A stretch of DNA of 26,182 bases from CAYMWF01 sp964394085 [NCBI: uncultured Gemmatimonadota bacterium] (GTDB lineage: Bacteria > GCA-2686955 > CAYMWF01), in contig CAYMWF010000065.1 of the NCBI GenBank assembly GCA_964394085.1, positions 1-26,182 of the forward strand. The letters run 5' to 3'. A model generated the notes under the pieces. That model worked only from the letters and a program-made list of their open reading frames with translations. It had not been told where the DNA came from and ran no database searches. Position numbers and translations under genes: made by a program. Below are positions 1 through 6,759 of the stretch, one piece after another (within the stretch, counting starts at the first letter, position 1; each line of letters opens with the position of its first letter).

Positions 1-2
1 AT

Positions 3-101
3 AATGCAGGTTATGCCATTCAAACATACATGAAGGGCGGCTCCGGATATCGGGCGCCTACCCTGAATTCGAATTTCAGCACATGGGCAGAATCGGCATG
101 A
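3..101 (+). CDS. possible 3' end of a truncated gene (very uncertain)
   Basis: The frame beginning at base 3 is open from the left edge for 32 codons and ends in TGA at 99-101. It reads NAGYAIQTYMKGGSGYRAP and onward, a plausible mixed composition rather than low-complexity sequence. No start can be seen and I recognise no family. It may be the tail of a gene starting left of the window, or chance: 32 open codons are not significant at this GC content. An antisense frame is also open across this stretch, which weakens the call. Confidence 0.2.
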   Translation, partial: NAGYAIQTYMKGGSGYRAPTLNSNFSTWAESA

Positions 102-188
102 TCAACCGAAGGCTCAGGCAGACCCGCGGGTAAAAGAGGCATCACATTCAGCACTGGAGATTCGGTTCCGCCGCCGCGATCCAACAGT

Positions 189-208
189 TTCTTCACACGG
201 AGAAAATC
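189..208. repeat. 20-bp dispersed repeat, copy 1
   Basis: The 20 bases TTCTTCACACGGAGAAAATC occur here and again, identically, at 540-559. In both places a C/G-rich GCCGC-type stretch precedes them, so the shared unit extends to the left in weaker form. The two copies flank the 29-bp and 57-bp tandem arrays. Confidence 0.85.
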
Positions 209-225
209 GAGCCGCCGGGATCCGA

Positions 226-341
226 TTGCGGTTGCCGGGCCGATGCAGTTTCGGTTGCGGTTGCCGGGCCGATGCAGTTTCGGTTGCGGTTGCCGGGCCG
301 ATGCAGTTTCGGTTGCGGTTGCCGGACCGGTGCGGTTCAGG
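226..341. repeat. 29-bp tandem repeat, three exact copies plus one degenerate
   Basis: Exact copies lie at 226-254, 255-283 and 284-312. Each starts TTGCGGTTGCCGGG and ends GCAGTTTCGG. A fourth, degenerate copy occupies 313-341. There are no spacers between copies, so this is not a CRISPR array. The 29-bp unit is not a multiple of three, so each copy shifts frame and the array cannot encode a simple peptide repeat. Confidence 0.9.
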
Positions 342-352
342 ATTTCACCGAT

Positions 353-490
353 CCGGTCGCGCGGTTCGAGGTCGGCTGTCGAGGCGATGCGGCAAAGGGT
401 TCCGCCGCCCCGGTCGCGCGGCTTGAGGTTTGGTTGACGAGGCGGTCCGGCAAAGGTTCCGCTGCACCGGTCGTGCAACTCGAGGATCTG
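353..490. repeat. 57-bp imperfect tandem repeat, about 2.4 copies
   Basis: Units begin with CCGGTCGCGCGG or a variant at 353, 410 and 467, giving an exact 57-bp period. Units 1 and 2 share the opening 12 bases, GAGG inside, GGCAAAGG and TTCCGC near their ends, with divergence between. Unit 3 keeps the opening and CTCGAGG, then breaks off near 490. Further relatives occur near 165-208 and 516-559. The first is joined to the 29-bp array by about 20 bases, so the two repeat types may form one mosaic element. Confidence 0.75.
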
Positions 491-539
491 TGTCATAGAG
501 ATGGATTGTATTCAATTGCTGCTGCCGCGGTCATGCGGC

Positions 540-559
540 TTCTTCACACGGAGAAAATC
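540..559. repeat. 20-bp dispersed repeat, copy 2
   Basis: This is an exact repeat of 189-208, in direct orientation and about 351 bp away. Together the copies bracket the tandem arrays. I see no terminal inverted repeat or transposase that would make this a mobile element. Confidence 0.85.
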
Positions 560-743
560 CGTGCGAAAAAGCCGATCAGAAATTGAGGGTGATATGCCGC
601 AGGAGTGGCCCCGCTCTATCCATTTCCGAGCCGCTCCTATCGAAGAATCCTCTGGTAACCGAGGTATCACAGTCAACCACGGAGATTCTTCACTGGAGAT
701 TTACTTTATAAACCTGCTATGGCAAATGCCCCCGAAATTATAC

Positions 744-772
744 TTGACATATGTTCGCTTACCTGATATGGT
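744..772 (+). promoter_or_regulatory. putative sigma-70-type promoter for the beta-helix pair
   Basis: A perfect TTGACA (744-749) is followed, after 17 bases, by TATGGT (767-772), which matches four of six -10 positions. Transcription would start near 779, giving a leader of about 100 nt to the ATG at 882. The position just upstream of the first gene after a long gene-free stretch supports the call. The consensus for this organism is unknown. Confidence 0.5.
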
Positions 773-881
773 TGGACGCATCTCTATCGATTTCAAAAAG
801 AAGATCAGTGTTGTGAAATTCGCATGAAAAGTCATTCGGATGCAACTATTCAGAAAATGGTCCTGAAAAAAGGAGACGACC

Positions 882-2228
882 ATGAAACGCAGTCTGATCG
901 GCATTATCTTGGTCCTGGTTTCAGTAATCAGCGGATGGGCGTTCACCCTGAGCGTACCGGATGATTATGAGACCATACAGGCCGGAATCATCTGGGCAAT
1001 GGACGGTGATACGGTCCTGGTTGCGGATGGATGGTATTTCGGAATCGGCAACAGGGGTATCGAATACCTGGGAAAGGATATAATCGTCAAGTCCGAGAAC
1101 GGACCGAGGTACACGATCATCGATTGCGAAGGCCTGGATCGTGGTTTCAAATTCTACGACCATGTAACCGAAAACGCTGTACTTGACGGATTCACAATTA
1201 TCCATGGACATCCGCCTACTGATGAGAGAGAAGGGGGCGGTATATGGTGCAATACCAATCCCACGATTAAAAACTGCTTAATATACGGATGCTCCAGCGA
1301 TAACCCCTCGGGCACCTATGGAGGAGGTATCTATCTCAAGTCTGGTGATGTGACACTGATCAACTGCAAGATAACCGGGAACATCATTTCAGGAGGCGGC
1401 GGTTATGGGGCAGGAATATATTGTTTAGGCAGACTCTCGATGATCAATTGCTCAGTAACAGATAATGCCATTATTCACGCTACTGGTAGCCCTCAAGGTG
1501 CAGGACTTTATTTAAGCGGTGATGGGACGACGGTGAGTCACTGCACCTTCTCAAATAATAGAGCAGATGGCGATGAATACAGCTGGGGTGGAGGGATTTT
1601 TATCGGTTCGCATAAAACACATGTATTCACAAATTGTATCTTTTACTTTAATTCACCGGATCAAATGTACAAATCCAGTTCCAACGACTCTGTATCAGTA
1701 ACGTATTCAAATATAGAAGACGGCTGGGCGGGAGTCGGCAACATTTCCCTCGATCCGCTCTTCATCGGAGGTGGAGATTACCATATTACCGCGGATTCAC
1801 CCTGTATCGATACTGGGATCGACGCCGGAGTTGACACCGATATCGATGGTCATCCGAGACCTTCTTTTGACGGGTTCGATATGGGTTCCGATGAATATGT
1901 CATCGAAGGCCTATTTCTTGATGTTCTTCTTTCACCGACGTTCGCCTTCCTGGGCCAGACCCTCGATTGGAAGATTGGGCTGACTAACCTTGACAGTGAC
2001 CCCGTTACAATAGATGCCGCCCGCCTGGATGTGGTAGGTCCAATCACAGCATCGGTCGGACTCTGGTCAGGCTTCCTGACAATGGATACGGGCGATTACC
2101 TGGAAACGTGGCTCGGCTTGACAATACCGCCGGACGCCTTGCTGGGAACCTATACTTTCACAACAGTAGCGTCGTTTCAGGGTAGAGATCTCGCATCGGA
2201 TAGCTTTGATTGCGAAATAACTGACTAG
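882..2228 (+). CDS. secreted right-handed parallel beta-helix protein, copy 1
   Basis: This is a 448-residue exported protein. Residues 1-20 are a signal peptide (MKRSLIGIILVLVSVISGWA). Residues about 23-115 are the typical opening of pectate-lyase-like/NosD-type surface proteins: PDDYETIQAGI, DGDTVLVADG, then IIDCEG and LDGFTI. About 115-290 are beta-helix coils rich in NC, GGG and GIY turns. About 293-448 hold an IDTG...DIDGHPRP...DMGSDEY cap followed by an Ig-like beta-sandwich. AGGAG at 871-875 fixes the ATG. Beta-helix proteins of this type often bind or cleave polysaccharide, but I see no catalytic signature, so the role may be adhesive. No type IX sorting tail is evident. The next gene is a close paralogue with a matching ribosome-binding region, which shows tandem duplication. 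Confidence 0.85.
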   Translation: MKRSLIGIILVLVSVISGWAFTLSVPDDYETIQAGIIWAMDGDTVLVADGWYFGIGNRGIEYLGKDIIVKSENGPRYTIIDCEGLDRGFKFYDHVTENAVLDGFTIIHGHPPTDEREGGGIWCNTNPTIKNCLIYGCSSDNPSGTYGGGIYLKSGDVTLINCKITGNIISGGGGYGAGIYCLGRLSMINCSVTDNAIIHATGSPQGAGLYLSGDGTTVSHCTFSNNRADGDEYSWGGGIFIGSHKTHVFTNCIFYFNSPDQMYKSSSNDSVSVTYSNIEDGWAGVGNISLDPLFIGGGDYHITADSPCIDTGIDAGVDTDIDGHPRPSFDGFDMGSDEYVIEGLFLDVLLSPTFAFLGQTLDWKIGLTNLDSDPVTIDAARLDVVGPITASVGLWSGFLTMDTGDYLETWLGLTIPPDALLGTYTFTTVASFQGRDLASDSFDCEITD

Positions 2229-2234
2229 TCGGTT

Positions 2235-2249
2235 TGCTCCCCGGGAGCA
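2235..2249 (+). terminator. short stem-loop between the beta-helix paralogues
   Basis: TGCTCCC and GGGAGCA flank a single C, so a stem of six pairs with a three-base loop can form seven bases after the stop of copy 1. The following bases (TCCCGTTTATT) are only partly T-rich. It may be a weak terminator or attenuator that lowers expression of the second copy. The first and second genes could still share a transcript. Confidence 0.35.
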
Positions 2250-2335
2250 TCCCGTTTATTAACATGAACAGATGGGCACAATACCGCGAATGGATAAGAC
2301 GCTCGCATTTCAGTGTATGCGAAAATGGTCCAAAA

Positions 2336-2342
2336 AAGGAGG
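2336..2342 (+). promoter_or_regulatory. ribosome-binding site that fixes the start of beta-helix copy 2
   Basis: AAGGAGG lies five bases before the ATG at 2348. The frame is open back to 2234, but the residues encoded upstream of 2348 look like translated leader DNA. The 2348 start gives a signal peptide matching that of copy 1. Confidence 0.75.
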
Positions 2343-2347
2343 CGACC

Positions 2348-3727
2348 ATGAAACACAATCTGATCAGTTTTTTCTTGGTCCTGGCTTCAGTAGCCAGCGC
2401 CTGGACATTCACCCTGAATGTGCCTGGCGATTATGAAACAATACAGGCAGCGATCATTTGGGCCGAGGACGGTGATACCGTCCTGGTCGCTGATGGATGG
2501 TATTTCGGAATCGGCAATCGAGGTATCGAATACCTGGGCAAGGAGATAACCGTCAAGTCAGAGAACGGACCGAGACACACGATCATCGATTGCGAAGGCC
2601 TGGATCGCGCGTTCAAATTCTACGGGGATAACCACCTCAATCCCGTGCTTGATGGATTCACAATAATACGCGGTCATCCTCCTACAGAAGAACTCAGCGA
2701 GTCCCACCTGAAAGGGGCGGGAATCCTGGCGGAAGCTTCCACTGCCACGATTAAGAACTGCATCATATACGGTTGCTCCATTCAAAATGATACGCATCAC
2801 AAGTACGGAGGAGGATGCTATCTTGATCGTTCTGATGTAACACTGATCAATTGCAAGCTAACCGGGAACATCCTCGAGACGACCAGCGGCTATAAGCAAT
2901 GTGAGGGAGCTGGAATCTGTATTTACAATGACTGTACAATTTCGCTTACAAACTGTACAATCAGCGATAATGCTGCCATATGCATTTCCGGAAACGCCTC
3001 GGGTGGAGGAATATACGTAACTTCTCAGGTCCCTCGTCTTAATATCAATCATTGCACGATAGTCAATAATGTTGCCTTAGACGAGAATACAGGCGGCAGG
3101 GGCGGGGGCTTGACCGCTTATTCTGATTCCATGTCAGTAACAAGCAGTATCATATACGGTAATCTGCCGGATCAAATTTATGGCAGTTATGGGACAGTCA
3201 CCTATTCGGATATTGAAGGAGGCTGGTCGGGCGAAGGCAACATCTCCCTTGATCCGCTCTTCATAGGAGGGGGAGATTACCATCTTACAGCGGATTCTCC
3301 CTGTATCGATACAGGGATTGACGCCGGAGTATATACAGATATCGACGGTCATACCCGACCCGCCTTTGATGGTTTCGATATGGGTTCTGATGAATACGTC
3401 ATCGAAGGTCTATATCTCGATGTTCTCCTTTCGCCGACCTTCGCCTTCGTTGGCCAGACCCTGGATTGGAAGATCGGACTGACGAATCTTGACAGTGATC
3501 CGGTAACAATCGACGCCGCCCGTCTGGATGTTGAAGGACCGATTACAGCTTCGGTCGGATTATGGTCAGGTTTCCTAACTATGGATACAGGCGAATACCT
3601 TGAAACGTGGCTCGGCCTGACGATACCGCCGGACGCCTTGCTGGGAACCTATACTTTCACCACAGTCGCGTCGTATCAAGGAAGAGATCTCGCATCGGAC
3701 AGTTTCGAATGCGAAATCACTGATTAA
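2348..3727 (+). CDS. secreted right-handed parallel beta-helix protein, copy 2
   Basis: This 459-residue paralogue of the preceding gene has the same plan: signal peptide (MKHNLISFFLVLASVASAWT), PGDYETIQAAI opening, IIDCEG and LDGFTII, beta-helix coils, IDTG/DMGSDEY cap and C-terminal Ig-like domain. The final 156 residues differ from copy 1 at only about ten positions, and the first 92 at about 17. The central coils (roughly residues 95-290) diverge strongly and contain insertions. That pattern suggests a conserved export/anchoring frame around a variable face. The start is set by AAGGAGG. A long inverted repeat follows the gene. It is presumably displayed on or released from the cell surface; its ligand is unknown. 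Confidence 0.85.
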   Translation: MKHNLISFFLVLASVASAWTFTLNVPGDYETIQAAIIWAEDGDTVLVADGWYFGIGNRGIEYLGKEITVKSENGPRHTIIDCEGLDRAFKFYGDNHLNPVLDGFTIIRGHPPTEELSESHLKGAGILAEASTATIKNCIIYGCSIQNDTHHKYGGGCYLDRSDVTLINCKLTGNILETTSGYKQCEGAGICIYNDCTISLTNCTISDNAAICISGNASGGGIYVTSQVPRLNINHCTIVNNVALDENTGGRGGGLTAYSDSMSVTSSIIYGNLPDQIYGSYGTVTYSDIEGGWSGEGNISLDPLFIGGGDYHLTADSPCIDTGIDAGVYTDIDGHTRPAFDGFDMGSDEYVIEGLYLDVLLSPTFAFVGQTLDWKIGLTNLDSDPVTIDAARLDVEGPITASVGLWSGFLTMDTGEYLETWLGLTIPPDALLGTYTFTTVASYQGRDLASDSFECEITD

Positions 3728-3757
3728 CCGTTTAGCCTCCGTCGGCGGGGAGATGAA

Positions 3758-3832
3758 GAGGGAGCGTCTTTCCGCCCTGCGGAGCACGCTGCGTCATCCG
3801 GCTCATCGGGCCGGGCGGGAAGACGCTCCCTC
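3758..3832. repeat. 20-bp inverted repeat with 35-nt loop (terminator-like)
   Basis: The left arm at 3758-3777 (GAGGGAGCGTCTTTCCGCCC) pairs with the right arm at 3813-3832 over 20 bases, with one G-T wobble and no bulge. The loop is 35 nt. The element sits 31 bp after the stop of beta-helix copy 2. No T-tract follows; instead there is a C-rich run. It may be a terminator, a 3'-end stabilising hairpin, or one copy of a genome-wide palindromic repeat. Confidence 0.8.
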
Positions 3833-3907
3833 CCCACCCCCCCCACCTTGCCCGATCTCCATCGCATCAATTCCCCATCCTGCACAGCAATGGCTGGTGT
3901 GTGCTCA

Positions 3908-3945
3908 GGTAACCAGCTAAAAACCGGGGTAACCAGATTTATAAT
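3908..3945 (+). promoter_or_regulatory. candidate activator-dependent promoter for the phosphate operon
   Basis: A perfect TATAAT lies at 3940-3945. Upstream, where a -35 would sit, there is no TTGACA but an exact direct repeat, GGTAACCAG at 3908-3916 and 3928-3936, with a 20-bp period (about two helical turns). A perfect -10 with a replaced -35 and direct repeats is the layout expected of response-regulator promoters such as PhoB type. The sequence does not match the E. coli Pho box, so the identity of any regulator is inference. The leader to the start at 4110 would be about 158 nt. Confidence 0.4.
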
Positions 3946-4098
3946 ACTGTCACCCCGCTATGTCCTCAGCTGGGTTTCAAGGGGACAGCGCGAACGGTAT
4001 AACCTCGCTATCCTTAATGGCTTCTTGACTTATTCGTTTCCGTCGCCCTATTATTTTCCGGTCGCGAAGTTCGAACATGAAATCTGACGTTAATACCC

Positions 4099-4104
4099 GG
4101 GAGG
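4099..4104 (+). promoter_or_regulatory. ribosome-binding site that decides the DUF47 start
   Basis: GGGAGG lies five bases before the ATG at 4110. It favours that start over the in-frame ATG at 4077, which has no purine-rich site near it. Confidence 0.7.
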
Positions 4105-4109
4105 AACGG

Positions 4110-4751
4110 ATGCTGTTCTTCGGAAAAAAAGAGAAAGAGGTCGAGGAACTCGTCACCAAGCATATGCAGCTGGTCAAACAGGCCCTGACCGAGTTCTCGA
4201 ACCTGATAGACGCCTACATCGAAGGCGATAAACAGTTCGAGGAAGATGCATACACGATTCACAAGCTGGAGCACAAGGCCGACGTCGCCCGCCGGCAGGT
4301 GGCGATCAAACTGAGCGAGGGCGCTTTCCTGCCTATTTACCGGGAAGATTATATCGTGCTGCTCGAGCTGATTGACAAGATCGCGAACAAGGTCGAATCT
4401 ACGAGCGACTATCTCGTTCTGACCCGACCCGATATCCCCGAATTCCTGGTGGACGAAATCCGGAATCTCGTCCGGAGCACTCTTGGATGCTTCGAACCGA
4501 TTGAATCGCTCTATGAACTTTTCCAGAAAGACTTCGACCAGGTGCTCGCCATGGCGAAAAGCGTAGAAGAAAAAGAGCAGGAAGTGGACAAGATTCAGTG
4601 GTACGTGGTCAAAGGGATCTTCAAGTCCGATCTGCCCCTGGCCGAGAAACTCGTGCTGAAAGGCCTGGTCGATAATATCGCAGCGATTTCCGACAGGATG
4701 GAAGATGTCTCGGACAGGTTCGAGATAATGGTCGTTAAACGATCCATCTGA
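4110..4751 (+). CDS. DUF47/PhoU-like accessory protein of the phosphate permease
   Basis: This 213-residue, all-helical cytoplasmic protein has the usual DUF47 (PhoU-like) length. It carries the family's opening (MLFFGKKEKEVEELVTKHM) and the central HKLEHKADVARRQV...LSEGAFLPIYREDYIVLLELIDKIANKVE block. The acidic/histidine positions in that block correspond to the metal-binding face of PhoU-like bundles. Members are encoded beside PiT permeases and modulate them (the pap-pit pair of rhizobia). Here the PiT gene starts 35 bp downstream, fitting that role. The end, DRMEDVSDRFEIMVVKRSI, is also typical. An in-frame ATG at 4077 would add 11 residues but lacks a ribosome-binding site. Confidence 0.9.
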   Translation: MLFFGKKEKEVEELVTKHMQLVKQALTEFSNLIDAYIEGDKQFEEDAYTIHKLEHKADVARRQVAIKLSEGAFLPIYREDYIVLLELIDKIANKVESTSDYLVLTRPDIPEFLVDEIRNLVRSTLGCFEPIESLYELFQKDFDQVLAMAKSVEEKEQEVDKIQWYVVKGIFKSDLPLAEKLVLKGLVDNIAAISDRMEDVSDRFEIMVVKRSI

Positions 4752-4786
4752 TCTCCCCATTCGGCTGAAAGGATAATTTTTACCCG

Positions 4787-5962
4787 TTGCTGTTTTTTCC
4801 TATCATATTGCTTCTTGCAGGTTTCTATGTCGGATGGAACATGGGAGCGAACGATGCCGCCAACTGCATCGGCACAACGGTCGGCGCCGGTATCATCAGC
4901 TACCGCCGGGCGGTAGCGCTCATGGCGGTCTTTGCCCTCGCGGGGGCGGTGCTCCAGGGCGACCGCGTCATGAAAACCATCGGCAAGAACATCGTCCTGT
5001 GCGATCCGTCAAGCTATGTGTCACGTGAGAATACAGACAGGCTGAAAGAAATCGACGCTGAGCTCGATCGTCTGGAGATCGGCGACGACGGTGAATATTT
5101 GAAGCTCAGGGAAACCCGAAGGGAGCTCGAAGCCGAAATAGAAACGGAAATCGAAACCAGGAGACCCGCAGACCACGAAGAGTATTTCCCCGGCGGCAGA
5201 TTACCTGATATCGCAGTTTTCATCGCCCTGATCTCCGCCGGCTTTTTTGTAACTCTCGCGACATTCTCCAGCATCCCTGTATCCACCTCCCAGGCTATCG
5301 TAGGAGGCGTGCTCGGGGTAGGGCTGGGTATTACGGGATTCAGGAGCGAGTTTTTCAATCTTGGTGTCATAACCAGGATCTTCGGAAGCTGGATAATCTG
5401 CCCGTTTCTCACCATGCTGCTTTCCCTTGCCGTATTCTCAATTCTGAAGCTTATCCTCAACAGGCTCAGCTCGGGGACGCAGGTCCGGCGAACCATATCC
5501 TTCATGGTGATTATATCTTCCTGTTACGTAGCCTACTCTCTCGGAATGAATAATGTCGGGAACGCGGTAGGGCCCCTGCTGTGCAAGTATCCCGATAAAG
5601 GTATCTTTCTGGCGGCGTTCTGCGGAATCGCCCTCGGCGTAGGGGCGATGACATTCGGCAAGAGAGTCACCGACACAGTGGGAAAAAAGATCACGCCGCT
5701 CGACCCGCCCGGAGCTCTCGCAGCCCAGATCTCCGCCGCGTCGGGACTCTACTTCTTTTCCATGATAGGGGTTCCGGTCTCGACTTCCCAGGCCGTGGTC
5801 GGCGCGGTCATCGGCGTAGGGCTGATAAGGGGCGCAAAAGCGGTAAGCCGTGGAAAAATCGTCGAAATCGTGGTTGGCTGGGTCGCAAGCCCCGTTTTCG
5901 CCGCGATATTCGCCGCAATAACATACAAGCTGACAGTCTATCTATTCCCTCAAACGTTTTGA
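4787..5962 (+). CDS. PiT-family inorganic phosphate (or related anion) permease
   Basis: This 391-residue inner-membrane symporter has the two inverted PiT repeats. GANDAANCIG (20-29) with IPVSTSQA (163-170) forms the first half; GMNNVGNAVGP (253-263) with VPVSTSQA (329-336) forms the second. Between the halves sits a charged, helical insertion (about 80-135: NTDRLKEIDAELDRLE, then a Glu-rich stretch). In the second motif the usual Asp of GANDxxN is Asn256. The start is TTG at 4787, behind AAAGGA at 4768-4773 with a rather long 13-nt spacer; no better start keeps the first membrane segment. It follows the DUF47 gene closely. Phosphate with Na+ or H+ is the likely cargo; sulfate is possible in this family. 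Confidence 0.9.
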   Translation: MLFFPIILLLAGFYVGWNMGANDAANCIGTTVGAGIISYRRAVALMAVFALAGAVLQGDRVMKTIGKNIVLCDPSSYVSRENTDRLKEIDAELDRLEIGDDGEYLKLRETRRELEAEIETEIETRRPADHEEYFPGGRLPDIAVFIALISAGFFVTLATFSSIPVSTSQAIVGGVLGVGLGITGFRSEFFNLGVITRIFGSWIICPFLTMLLSLAVFSILKLILNRLSSGTQVRRTISFMVIISSCYVAYSLGMNNVGNAVGPLLCKYPDKGIFLAAFCGIALGVGAMTFGKRVTDTVGKKITPLDPPGALAAQISAASGLYFFSMIGVPVSTSQAVVGAVIGVGLIRGAKAVSRGKIVEIVVGWVASPVFAAIFAAITYKLTVYLFPQTF

Positions 5963-6142
5963 CGGCGGTTCCGGATCATGCGCCGAAAGCTTCAACGATG
6001 CTGCGTCGATGCCGATTTGACGCCGGAAAAAGAAAGACTTATACTCCGCGATTGGATAAGGCCCGGAAGAAGCGCCATCCAGGCCTGCCCGGAGAAGAAT
6101 TCCGCCCGCTTCAGAACCGGGCGTCGAACCAGTGAAGAAGCA

Positions 6143-6703
6143 ATGGATATGCAAAAGAAAAGAAACGATCCCGCCGGAAAACAGGCAAAATCGCAGGCTG
6201 TCGTGATCGCTGCGGTTCTCTTGTTAATCTGCTGTTCCGGCTGCCTCCTCGATCCAAGACGGGAAGGTCCGGACGATATCAACCTCGAACCTTTACCTTT
6301 CGATTCACCGGCGAATACACTCTATAATTTCTCTCTCGCCCATACCCTCGAGGATGCGGTTCTCTACGCCGACTGCCTTTCCGAATCGTACAGGTTCATG
6401 TGGGAGGATCCCGATACCGTCGGGACGATCTACTGGAACAGGAACGATGATGTAAATGCAATGGAGAACCTGTTTGACGCACCGGAGGTTCTCGAAATCG
6501 TCTTCGAGTATACTGTCCTGGGGAGCACGGGGGTCGACTTCGCCGAACCTGTCGATACGCTCGAATATTCTCTCAATATCGACTTTTCGATAATTGAAGC
6601 CGGCGGCGGGAGTTATGCGTACGGTTTCGCGGATTTCACTTTCGACGCCTCGAAACCCGATTCGGTTTCCATTCTGACCATCTATGATCGTACAGGGTCC
6701 TGA
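6143..6703 (+). CDS. predicted small lipoprotein, unknown function
   Basis: The protein has 186 residues from the ATG at 6143 (or 184 from 6149). A basic N-terminus (MDMQKKRNDPAGKQAKSQ) leads into a hydrophobic segment ending ICCSGC, which fits a lipoprotein signal with Cys after SG, although Cys at -3 is atypical. The mature part begins with an acidic spacer, then PANTLYNFSLAHTLEDAVLYADCLSESYRFMW, a helical pattern seen at the front of NTF2-like folds, then beta strands (EIVFEYTVLG, LEYSLNIDFSI, YAYGFADFTF). I do not recognise a named family. The frame is open back to 5978, but that extension looks untranslated and would bury the signal peptide. It lies between the PiT gene and an AI-2E family gene in the same direction. 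Confidence 0.7.
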   Translation: MDMQKKRNDPAGKQAKSQAVVIAAVLLLICCSGCLLDPRREGPDDINLEPLPFDSPANTLYNFSLAHTLEDAVLYADCLSESYRFMWEDPDTVGTIYWNRNDDVNAMENLFDAPEVLEIVFEYTVLGSTGVDFAEPVDTLEYSLNIDFSIIEAGGGSYAYGFADFTFDASKPDSVSILTIYDRTGS

Positions 6704-6759
6704 CCGGAAGGATTCGAGATCGATAAATCAGGCCGGGCGACTTTTTCACGGAGAGTTTC

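Larger units (their letters stand above)
102..881. other. gene-free, repeat-rich interval upstream of the beta-helix genes
   Basis: No convincing gene is present. All short frames in 20-586 on both strands derive from the 29-bp and 57-bp tandem repeats and have skewed composition (runs of Arg, Gly, Pro, Thr and Ala), so I treat them as non-coding. The first half holds the repeats listed separately. The second half (about 600-740) shows only a loose relative of the repeat family near 650-701 (a second CACTGGAGAT, also at 152-161). A promoter-like element follows at 744-772. Confidence 0.6.

Noticed and set aside
226-341. CRISPR array
   Set aside because: The 29-bp repeats are directly abutting with no spacers, and no cas gene is near.
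20-496. 158-codon minus-strand open frame across the repeat region
   Set aside because: It exists because tandem GC-rich repeats lack stops; several other frames are open across the same repeats. Its composition is Arg/Pro/Gly/Thr-skewed and the 29-bp unit shifts frame at each copy, so it does not read as a protein.
2234-2347. N-terminal extension of beta-helix copy 2
   Set aside because: The extension lacks a ribosome-binding site and would bury the signal peptide; the 2348 start has AAGGAGG and matches the paralogue.
3848-4087. 79-codon plus-strand open frame before the DUF47 gene
   Set aside because: It covers the likely promoter and leader, has no ribosome-binding site and no recognisable features.
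4014-4760. 248-codon frame antisense to the DUF47 gene
   Set aside because: Shadow of a strongly recognised family on the other strand; the His/Phe/Asp-rich composition is typical of antisense reading.
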